A stretch of 64,000 nucleotides of DNA from assembly GCF_010499245.1 (NCBI RefSeq), contig NZ_JAAGOW010000001.1:2480001-2544000 (forward strand), given 5' to 3'. Every line of letters starts with the position of its first letter. The stretch's first letter is position 1. Under the pieces are notes generated by a model. It made no database searches. It was not told where the DNA came from and was given only the letters and a program-made list of their open reading frames with translations. Positions 35,601 to 42,600 of this stretch are shown here, one piece after another. The stretch comes from Variovorax sp. WS11 (lineage in GTDB: Bacteria; Pseudomonadota; Gammaproteobacteria; Burkholderiales; Burkholderiaceae_C). A program made the translations under genes and the position numbers.

Positions 35601-35657
35601 GTTGGGCGGCAGCACGGTGCCGGCCGGCTGCAGATGGCTGGGGGGATCGATGCGCAT
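32613..35657 (-). CDS. FAD-binding and Fe-S-binding 2-hydroxyacid dehydrogenase (fused GlcD/DLD plus CCG domain)
   Basis: The protein has 1014 residues. The N-terminal half is an FAD_binding_4/FAD-oxidase C region: ARGGGTSQCGQTTGAALVID (about 88-107), TLGGMAGNNSCGSRSIAYGN and the GEHGDGLCRGEWI histidine segment. The second half carries a ferredoxin-like cluster CVGCKGCKRDCP, then cysteine-rich CCG motifs ending in SSCCGMAGSFGYEASHYEVS. The size and domain order match YdiJ-type D-2-hydroxyglutarate dehydrogenase and related fused lactate or glycolate dehydrogenases. It oxidises a D-2-hydroxyacid and passes electrons to the chain. Its start overlaps the GntR stop (TGATG). Exact substrate uncertain. 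Confidence 0.9.
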   Translation of the reverse strand: MRIDPPSHLQPAGTVLPPNEVCAQLARRLAAETEGEVLFDAASRGRYATDASIYQIMPVGVLVPKSERDVATAIDIARDLQVPVLARGGGTSQCGQTTGAALVIDNSKHLRRVLELDVAQRRVTVEPGLVLDHLNAQLKPHGLWFPVDVSTSAQATLGGMAGNNSCGSRSIAYGNMVHNVLGASAWLSDGELVDFGPVARLGARAADIALHVKQLARQHHAEIAERWPKVMRRVAGYNLDIFDNQSERPYTADGSVNLAHLLIGAEGTLAYTRSLTLQLCELPRAKVLGVVNFASFHAAMDSAQHIVKLGPTAVELVDRTMIELSLANPAFKPTVEKALIGKPAAILLVEFSGEDRAALLHRLQQLAELMGDLGLPDSVVRMPEEAAQKALWEVRKAGLNIMMSLKGDGKPVSFIEDCAVPLEHLAAYTDGLTEVFARHGTRGTWYAHASVGTLHVRPILDMRIDGAAKMRAIAEEAGELVRKYKGAFSGEHGDGLCRGEWIEWQFGPAINEAFRAIKNKLDPIGLFNPGKIIDPPKMDDGALFRFAPASAPQPYKRIPITPVLDWSAWNVQADPVTEETTPPGSGGDVTGGFAKAVEMCNNNGHCRKFDAGTMCPSYRVTRDEQHLTRGRANTLRLALSGQLGPGAFTGEAVRDAMDLCVGCKGCKRDCPTGVDMAKMKIEFLAHYKKKHGHTLADRLVARLPEYLHAASRMPWLFNLRNRLPGAAWLGERLLGLSAKRSLPEFRTDTFWTTRDPTLFTSRDMVIAAACSGRKSAVLFVDTFNGGFESENAWAAARVLKAAGYLLHTVEKFSGHHCCGRTYLANGMVGEAKARAGALIDALLPLAEAGVPIVGLEPSCLLTLRDETLAMGLGDKAKTVAAQALLFEEFIAREMREGHFKLALKPAEKPILLHGHCHQKAFGAVSPILEVLKLIPDAKPELIESSCCGMAGSFGYEASHYEVSMRMAEAALLPAVRSHPDAIVLADGTSCRHQIADGAQRQAVHVARLLDALMA

Positions 35658-36352
35658 CAGCGCTTGCCCGCCAGGGCGTGGGGGTAGACCTCGCCGGCGC
35701 GCAGCAGTGCCAGCACCGTGTCGCGCTTGCGGTTGAGGTGCTCGACCAGCACCTCGCGCATGGCCGTGGCGTCGTGCGCGGCGAGCGCCTCGATCATGCG
35801 TTCGTGCTCGGCCACCGCGTGCTTCCACTTGGCCTCGTCCTGGTTGGTGCGAAAGCGCAGCGACTGCACGCGGGCATTGATCGCGCGATACGTGCTGGTC
35901 AGCACCGGGTTCTTGGCGGCGTCGTTGATGGCGGTGTGGATGCGCGCGTTGATGCGGTAGTAGCCCGAGAGATCGCGGCGCGCGAAGCAGGCCAGCATTT
36001 CGTAGTGCAGGGCGCGCAGCTCGGCCAGCTCGGCATCGGTGATGCGGCGCGCCGCCAGCTCGCCGGACATGCCTTCGAGCGCGGCGAGCAGTTCGAAGGT
36101 GTTCTGGATGTCGGCCTCGGTCAGCTTGACGGCCACCGCGCCGCGGTTGGGCAGCAGGTCGACCAAGCCCTCGGCCGCCAGCAGCTTGATGGCCTCGCGC
36201 AGCGGCGTGCGCGAAACGCGCAGCTTCTCGCACAGCTCGCGCTCGTTGAGCTTGGCACCGGGCGCGATCTGGCCTTCGATCAGCATGGTGCGCAGGCGCG
36301 CGGCCACCTGGTCGTGCAGCGCCAGCCGCGAGATTTCGATCACTTCTGCCAT
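35657..36352 (-). CDS. GntR-family regulator (FCD subfamily)
   Basis: A 231-residue regulator: N-terminal winged helix (LHDQVAARLRTMLIEGQIAP, LNERELCEKLRVSRTPLREA) and an all-helical FCD ligand domain with the metal-binding His/Asp pattern (RINARIHTAINDAAKNPVLT, HAVAEHERMIEALAAHDATA). The ATG at 36352 is preferred to one at 36397. The dehydrogenase starts inside its stop codon. FCD regulators commonly sense organic acids. Two palindromes in the intergenic region to the aminotransferase gene suit it. Confidence 0.92.
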   Translation of the reverse strand: MAEVIEISRLALHDQVAARLRTMLIEGQIAPGAKLNERELCEKLRVSRTPLREAIKLLAAEGLVDLLPNRGAVAVKLTEADIQNTFELLAALEGMSGELAARRITDAELAELRALHYEMLACFARRDLSGYYRINARIHTAINDAAKNPVLTSTYRAINARVQSLRFRTNQDEAKWKHAVAEHERMIEALAAHDATAMREVLVEHLNRKRDTVLALLRAGEVYPHALAGKR

Positions 36353-36374
36353 GGCTTTATTTCCTCCGAACGCA

Positions 36375-36454
36375 TTTTGAATGCAAATATGACACACATC
36401 AACAGAGGCGCTTCAGGGTAATCCATCATGGCCGGATGAATTTTGCATGCAAAA
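36375..36454. promoter_or_regulatory. Two GntR-type palindromes between divergent operons
   Basis: TTTTGCATGCAAAA at 36441-36454 is a perfect 14-base palindrome, 21 bases before the aminotransferase ATG. TTTTGAATGCAAAT at 36375-36388 is an imperfect version of it, 22 bases from the GntR start. FadR-type and FCD GntR proteins bind short palindromes of this sort. The arrangement, one site next to each divergent start, suggests autoregulation plus control of the plus-strand operon. Confidence 0.7.
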
Positions 36455-36475
36455 CTAAAAAAGAAAGGACCGTCC

Positions 36476-37714
36476 ATGCTGCAACTCGACTCCCATCCGA
36501 CCGGCCGCCATTTCCTGCAGATTCCGGGCCCCAGCCCGGTGCCGGACCGCATCCTGCGCGCCATCAGCCTGCCCACCATCGACCACCGCGGGCCCGAGTT
36601 CGGCGCGCTGGGGCTGAAGGTGCTGGCGGGCATCCGGCAGGTGTTCCAGACCCGGCACCCGGTGGTGATCTATCCGGCCTCGGGCACCGGCGCGTGGGAG
36701 GCGGCGCTCGCCAACGTGATGAGCCCGGGCGATGCGGTGCTGATGTACGAAACGGGCCACTTCGCCACGCTATGGCAGAAGATGGCACTGCGCCTCGGAC
36801 TCGAGCCCGAGTTCCTGGCCCTGCCGGGCGTCGACGACACGGGGCTGCCGCGCAGCTGGCGCCACGGGGTGCAGGCCGACCTCGTCGAGGCGCGGCTGCG
36901 CCAGGACACGCAGAAGAAGATCCGTGCGGTGTGCGTGGTGCACAACGAGACCTCCACCGGCGTGACCTCCGACATCGCCGCGGTGCGCCGCGCGATCGAT
37001 GCGGCCGGGCATCCGGCCCTGTTGATGGTGGACAGCATCTCGGGCCTGGCCAGCGCCGACTACCGCCATGACGAGTGGGGCGTGGACGTGACGATCAGCG
37101 GCTCGCAGAAGGGGCTGATGCTGCCGCCGGGGATCAGCTTCAACGCGCTGTCGCCCAGGGCGCTGGAACGCAGCAAGTCGGCGAAGCTGCCCAAGGCCTT
37201 CTGGGCCTGGGACGAGATCGTGGAGATGAACCAGAGCGGCTACTGGCCCTACACGCCCAACACCAACCTCTTGTACGGCCTGGCCGAATCGCTGGACATG
37301 CTGCTGGGCGAGGGCCTGCCGCAGGTGTTCGCGCGCCACCAGCGCTGGGCCGCGGGGGTGCGCGCTGCCGTGCAGGCCTGGGGCTTGCCGACGCAATGCG
37401 CCGACCCGGCGGTGCATTCGCCGGTGCTGACGGGCGTGATCACGCCCGAGGGGGTGGATGCCGACGCGCTGCGGCGCCTGATCCACGAGCGCTTCGACCT
37501 CTCGCTGGGCACCGGCCTGGGCAAGCTCAAGGGCCGCATGTTCCGCATGGGCCACCTGGGCGACAGCAACGACCTCACGCTGGTGGCCATGGTGGCCGGC
37601 GTGGAGATGGGGCTGAAGCTCGCGGGCGTGAAGTTCGCGGGCGGCGGCGTGCAGGCGGCGATGGCGTATTTCGCGAGCCACGCGGCGCCGGCGGCGCTGA
37701 AGAAGGCGGCCTGA
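36476..37714 (+). CDS. Class V aminotransferase, serine-glyoxylate/alanine-glyoxylate type
   Basis: The product has 412 residues and starts MLQLDSHPTGRHFLQIPGPS, with AAAGGA as ribosome site. Features of the family are TIDHRGPEF near the N terminus, PASGTGAWEAALANVMSPGD, the cofactor segment HNETSTGVTSDI and the PLP lysine in ISGSQKGLMLPPG. It would transfer an amino group to glyoxylate from serine or alanine and make hydroxypyruvate or pyruvate. It lies divergent from the GntR-controlled 2-hydroxyacid dehydrogenase and in front of a Bug binding protein. That suggests import and use of a hydroxyacid such as glycolate or glycerate; inferred. Confidence 0.9.
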   Translation: MLQLDSHPTGRHFLQIPGPSPVPDRILRAISLPTIDHRGPEFGALGLKVLAGIRQVFQTRHPVVIYPASGTGAWEAALANVMSPGDAVLMYETGHFATLWQKMALRLGLEPEFLALPGVDDTGLPRSWRHGVQADLVEARLRQDTQKKIRAVCVVHNETSTGVTSDIAAVRRAIDAAGHPALLMVDSISGLASADYRHDEWGVDVTISGSQKGLMLPPGISFNALSPRALERSKSAKLPKAFWAWDEIVEMNQSGYWPYTPNTNLLYGLAESLDMLLGEGLPQVFARHQRWAAGVRAAVQAWGLPTQCADPAVHSPVLTGVITPEGVDADALRRLIHERFDLSLGTGLGKLKGRMFRMGHLGDSNDLTLVAMVAGVEMGLKLAGVKFAGGGVQAAMAYFASHAAPAALKKAA

Positions 37715-37754
37715 AGGCGGGCAGCCGACCAATCCACAACCAGGAGACCCATCC

Positions 37755-38732
37755 ATGCAACGACGTTCCCTGATCCAGGCCGCGGGCGCCGCGGCCGCCA
37801 CGCTTGGCGTGCCGCGCGTGTTCGCACAGGAATGGCCCAACGGGCCGGTGCGCATCGTGGTGGGCTTTCCACCGGGCGGCGGCACCGATGCGCTGGCGAG
37901 GGTGGTGGCGCAGAAGCTTTCGGTGATGTGGAACCAGTCGGTGATCGTCGAGAACAAGGCCGGCGTGGCCGGCGTGCTCGCGGCCGAGTACGTGTCGACG
38001 CAGCCGAGCGACGGCTCGACGCTGCTGATGGCGCACATCAACAGCCACGCGCTCGCGCCCAGCCTGCAGCCCAAGCTGCGCTACAGCGTGGAGCGCGACT
38101 TCGTGCCGATCGTGCTGGTGGGCGTCACGCCCAATCTGCTGATCGCGGGCCCGGCGCAGAAGGCGGTGACGGTGAAGGACATCGTCGCGCTGTGCACCGC
38201 GGAGCCCGGCAAGGTGAGCTTCGGCTCGGCCGGCGCCGGCTCGGCCCAGCACCTGGCGCTGGAGATGTTCAAGCTGCAAGCCAAGGTCGATGCGCTGCAC
38301 GTGCCCTACAAGGGCAGCGGCCCGCTCTTGGCCGACCTGATGGGCAACCAGATCCAGTACAGCTTCGAGACCATGACCGCTGCCACGCCGCATGTGAAGA
38401 GCGGCAAGGTGACGGCGGTGGCGCAGACGCGGCTGAAGCGGGCCAAGGGCCACCCCGGCGTGCCGACCATGCAGGAGCAGGGCTTCGAAGGCTTCGAGGC
38501 CACCACCTGGTACGGCCTGGCCGGGCCCGGCAAGCTGCCGACGCCGATCGCCGACAAGATCAACCGCGACGTCAACGCCGTGCTGGCGATGCCCGATGTG
38601 CAGGAGCGGCTCGACACCTACGGCGCCGAGGACGGCGGCGGCTCGCGCGAGAAGTTCCAGAAGTTCATCGCGGCCGAGATCGAGAAATGGGGCCGGGTGG
38701 TGAGGGATGCCAAGGTGAAGGTGGACGCCTGA
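37755..38732 (+). CDS. Bug/TctC-family tripartite tricarboxylate transporter binding protein
   Basis: A 325-residue protein starting MQRRSLIQAAGAAAATLGVP with a Tat-like RRS motif and cleavage near VFAQ. PVRIVVGFPPGGGTDALARV and VVAQKLSVMWNQSVIVENKA are the Bug signature, and LHVPYKGSGPLLADLMGNQI is in the second lobe. It is 40 bases after the aminotransferase gene, so cotranscribed. The ligand is probably a C2-C4 carboxylate; the permease may be the separate TctAB. Confidence 0.92.
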   Translation: MQRRSLIQAAGAAAATLGVPRVFAQEWPNGPVRIVVGFPPGGGTDALARVVAQKLSVMWNQSVIVENKAGVAGVLAAEYVSTQPSDGSTLLMAHINSHALAPSLQPKLRYSVERDFVPIVLVGVTPNLLIAGPAQKAVTVKDIVALCTAEPGKVSFGSAGAGSAQHLALEMFKLQAKVDALHVPYKGSGPLLADLMGNQIQYSFETMTAATPHVKSGKVTAVAQTRLKRAKGHPGVPTMQEQGFEGFEATTWYGLAGPGKLPTPIADKINRDVNAVLAMPDVQERLDTYGAEDGGGSREKFQKFIAAEIEKWGRVVRDAKVKVDA

Positions 38733-38765
38733 GCGACAGAGCCATCGCAAGCTGCCGACAAATGG

Positions 38766-38794
38766 TTGTACTGCCCCTGACGCCGAACTATGTT
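38766..38794 (+). promoter_or_regulatory. Sigma70-like promoter
   Basis: TTGTAC (38766-38771) and TATGTT (38789-38794) are separated by 17 bases, a good match in hexamers and spacing. It is 40 bases before the ATG of the small hypothetical gene at 38834 and 34 bases after the Bug gene stop, so it would give that gene its own transcription. Confidence 0.45.
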
Positions 38795-38833
38795 TAGCCG
38801 GCACGGCCGCATGGTGCCGTGAAGGAGAACGAG

Positions 38834-39238
38834 ATGCTTGGCGAGCGCATTGGTGAAGGCCGGGGCAGGGTGACGACGCAGCGGGTGCTGCCCAGTCTGG
38901 GCGGCGGGCCGAAGATGGAGACCTCTTTCCAGAGCAGCGGCTCGCTGCTGGGCGTGGCCGACACGGAGACCGGCACCTACGTCGCGGTCGTGCGGCCCGA
39001 CGGCTCCCTGTTCGGCGAAGGACAGGGCATCACGATGAGCCGGGATGGCGATGTGCTGAGCTGGGTCGGGCAGGGCGTGGGCAGGCTCCAGAAGGGCGGC
39101 GCGGTGAGCTACCGTGGCGCGGTGTACTGCCAGACGACCTCGCCCAAGTGGGCGGCCCTGAACAGCCTGGCGGTGCTGTTCGAGTTCGAAGTCGATTCGG
39201 ACGGCAACACGCGCGGCGAGTTCTTCGAGTGGAAGTAG
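38834..39238 (+). CDS. Conserved hypothetical protein (beta-rich)
   Basis: The 134-residue protein starts at ATG 38834, five bases after AAGGAGA; a GTG at 38819 in the same frame would include the ribosome site in the gene. It is Gly-rich with regular strands (SSGSLLGVADTETGTYVAVV, RPDGSLFGEGQGITMSRDGD, GAVSYRGAVYCQTTSPKWAA). No signal peptide or membrane segment. I do not recognise a domain with known function. Confidence 0.6.
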   Translation: MLGERIGEGRGRVTTQRVLPSLGGGPKMETSFQSSGSLLGVADTETGTYVAVVRPDGSLFGEGQGITMSRDGDVLSWVGQGVGRLQKGGAVSYRGAVYCQTTSPKWAALNSLAVLFEFEVDSDGNTRGEFFEWK

Positions 39239-39271
39239 CCGCACAGTAGCCGCACTGGGCGCCGACGGTGC

Positions 39272-39466
39272 TCAAGCCCCGGCGGCCTGGTTCCAGGTCA
39301 TCGGGTCGGCGGCCCCGGGCTCGTTCCAGAGGCAGGGGCCGCACATGGTGGCGACGTAGACGGTCTTGCCGTCCTTCACGCCCGACACCACCGGCGTGCT
39401 GCCGCACACCTCGCAGCTGTGGGCATAGTCGGGCTCGTAGCGGTCGATGGAGGTGATGGGTTCCAT
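39272..39466 (-). CDS. Small zinc-ribbon-like protein
   Basis: A protein of 64 residues (MEPITSIDRYEPDYAHSCEV, CGSTPVVSGVKDGKTVYVAT, MCGPCLWNEPGAADPMTWN). The two CxxC pairs CEVCG and CGPC could hold one zinc ion. The start at 39466 is chosen because upstream codons show no conservation pattern. Its role is unknown. It faces the synthetase gene across 206 bases. Confidence 0.6.
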   Translation of the reverse strand: MEPITSIDRYEPDYAHSCEVCGSTPVVSGVKDGKTVYVATMCGPCLWNEPGAADPMTWNQAAGA

Positions 39467-39579
39467 GCCGCAAATGATCGCAAACTCGTGTGACGCTGTC
39501 ACTGCGCCACCCGGCGCCGGGCCGGCGGAGCCCGCGTTGTCGGACAACGCCGCCAATGAATCGCCGAAGATGGCCTGCT

Positions 39580-39599
39580 TGTTGCAGCGCAACATAATG
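39580..39599. promoter_or_regulatory. Inverted repeat upstream of the synthetase gene
   Basis: TGTTGC-AGC-GCAACA (39580-39594) is a perfect six-base inverted repeat with a three-base spacer, followed at once by CATAAT, a possible -10 element. It lies about 75 bases before the synthetase ATG at 39673 and could be an operator or part of its promoter. Confidence 0.35.
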
Positions 39600-39672
39600 T
39601 CAAAACGCCTTGGTTTTGTGCCGTCGTCCAGCGCGACGGGACACCTCCCCCAACCGCCAGGGCCCCCTGCAC

Positions 39673-42600
39673 ATGTTCAATCCCCCGTCGCTCGAAAGCC
39701 TGTCGCCCGCCGCCACCCGACTGTCGCAGGACACCCTGGCCCTTGCCTTCGAGGCGCAATGCAGAGCGCGGCCGGCGCAGCTGGCCTACGGTTTTCTCAC
39801 GGACGACCTGTCGCTCGCCCAGCAGAGCAGCTACGCCCAGCTGCATGACGAGGTCCACCGCATCGCGGCCTGGCTCGCCGCCGCGACCCGCCCGGGTGAC
39901 CGCGTGCTGCTGGCCTTCCCGCCGGGCCTGGACTTCGTGCGGGTGTTCTGGGCGTGCATGCTCAGCGGCCGGGTGGCGGTGCCGGTGCCTGCGCCCGACC
40001 CGATCCGCCTGCACCACGCCGCGCCTCGCCTGCGCAGCGTGATCGCCGATTCGCGTGCGGCCCTGGTGCTGACCAGTCCGACGCTGCTCGACGCCGCGGC
40101 CGCGGCGCTGGACCCCGCCACTTTCGCAATGGCGCGCTGGACCGCGCTGCCCGATGCGGCGCAACTGGCCGCGGCGGGGCAGGACTTCATCCCGCCGGCG
40201 CTCGAGGCCCAGACGCTGGCCTACCTGCAATACACCTCGGGCTCCACCTCGGCGCCGCGGGGCGTGCGGCTCTCGCATGCGAACGTGCTGGCCAACGTGC
40301 GCGCGCTGATCGCCGCGGGCCGCGGCAGCGCGGCCTCGCGCGCGCTCAGCTGGCTGCCGCATTTCCACGACTACGGGCTGGCCTTCGGCGTGCTGGCGCC
40401 GGTGGTGGCGGGCGCCACCGGCTACCTGATGTCGCCGCTGGCCTTCCTGCGCCGGCCGCTGCGCTGGCTGGATGCCATCGAGACCCACCGCATCACGCAC
40501 ACGGGCGCGCCGGAATCGGCCTTCGCCGCCTGCCTGCAGGCCTTGGGCGACAAGCCGCTGGGCGCGCGCCTGGACAGCCTGGTCTCGCTCAACTGCGGTG
40601 CCGAGCCGATCAAGGCCGCCACGGTGGAGCGCGTGCTGGCGGTCTTCGGTGCCGCGGGCATGGCCCCGCAGGTGTTCGCGCCGTCCTACGGGCTGGCCGA
40701 GGCAGTGCTGGGCGTGAGCGCTGGACGGCTGGAAGCGCCGCCGCGCATCGTGTCGGCCGACCCGGCGGCCCTATTGGCCCATCGCTTCGAGCCGCTGCCG
40801 GCGGGGTCGCCTCAAGGGCGCGACCTGGTGGGCTGCGGGCAGGCAATGCAGGCCACCGAGATCTTGATCGTCGACGAGAACCAGCACGCCTGCGCCGATC
40901 GCCGCATCGGCGAGATCTGGGTGCGTTCGCCCGGCGTCGGCGGCGGCTACTGGATGCAGCCCGAGGCCAGCGAAGCCACCTTCGGCGGCCACCTGGCGGA
41001 CGGCACCGGCCCCTGGCTGCGCACTGGCGACCTGGGCTTTCTGGACCGCGGCGAGCTGTTCGTCACCGGGCGGCTGAAGGATCTGATCATCGTTCACGGC
41101 GAGAACCACTATCCGCAGGACCTGGAATGGAGCGCCGAGCGCGCCCATCCCGCGCTGCGGCCGGGCTTCGGCGCCGCCTTCGCGGTCGACACGCCGGCCG
41201 GCGAGGGCGTGGTGCTGGCGCTGGAGCTGGACCGGCGCGCGCAGGCCGGCGCCGAGGCCGATGCCGAAGCGGTGTTCCGCGCGGTGCGCCGCGCGATCGC
41301 GGTCGAGCACGGGCTGCCGGTGCATGCGGTCGCGCTGCTGCGCGCGGGCGGGCTGCCGCGCACCTCCAGCGGCAAGGTGCAGCGCCACCGTTGCCGCGAG
41401 GCCTTCCTTGCCCACGAACTGCCGCTGGCGGTGCCGCTCGACGCCGGCACCGAGGCGCTGCCCGAAGGGAGCTCGGAGGAGCCGGAAGACGGCGATCGCC
41501 GGGACCGCCTGGGCTACGTGCTGCCGCGCGATGCGCGCGAGCAGGCGGTGTGGGACATCTGGTGCGAGGTGCTGGGCACGCGCGCCTTCGGCGTACACGA
41601 GAGCTTCTTCGAGCTCGGCGGCAATTCGCTGCGCATGACGCAGGTGGTGTCGCGCCTGTCGGCGCACTTTGGCGTGGTGCTGCCGCTGGCCGAGCTGTTC
41701 GAACATGCGAGCGTGGCCGCGATGGCGGCGCATGCGGCCCACGCGGCGCAGCAGCCGCACAGCGGCAAGGCGCCGGCCGGCATCGCGCCCGTGCCGCGCG
41801 GCGCGCCGCTGCCGGCCTCGCTCTCGCAGCGGCGCATGTGGGTGATCCAGCGTTTCGACCCGGCATCGACCGCGTACAACGTGCCGATCGCGATCCGCCT
41901 GCGCGGCGCCTTCGACCCGGCCCTGTGCCAGCAGGCGCTGGATGCCATGGTGCAGCGGCACGAAGGCCTGCGCACCTGCTTCGTGATGGGCGAGCACGAG
42001 CCGATGCAATCCATCGTGCCGGCAATCGCGGTGCCGATCGAGCAGATCGACCTGAGCCGGCTGTCGGAGCGCGAGCGCAACGCGCAGGCGCGCGTGCTGC
42101 TCGCCGAGCGCGCCGCGCAGCCCTTCGACCTGGCGCAAGCCCCGTTGCACCGGCCGACGCTGATCCGGCTGGGCGAGCGCGAGCATGTGCTGTTCTGGGT
42201 GCTGCACCACGCCATCACCGACAACTGGGCCAGCGCGCTGCTGATGCGCGAAGCCCTCGCGGCCTACGGCGCGCTGGCGGCCGGGCGCGAGCCGGTGTCG
42301 GCACCGCCCGCCATCGCCTATGCCGACTACGCCGCCTGGCAGCGCAGCCCCGCTGCGGTGGAGGCGCGCCGGCCGCACCTGGATTACTGGCTGGAGCGCC
42401 TGCGCGACCTGCCCGACCTGGACCTGCCCACCGACTTCCCGCGGCCGGCCAAGGCCAGCCACCGGGGCGCGCGCGTCTCGGCCGGGTTGCCCCCGCGGCT
42501 GCGCGAGGCGATGCGCGGCTTCGGCGGCCGCGAGGCGGTCACGCCCTTCGTGGTCTACCTGTCGGCCTTCGTGCTGATGCTGTCGCGCCACGCGAAGAGC

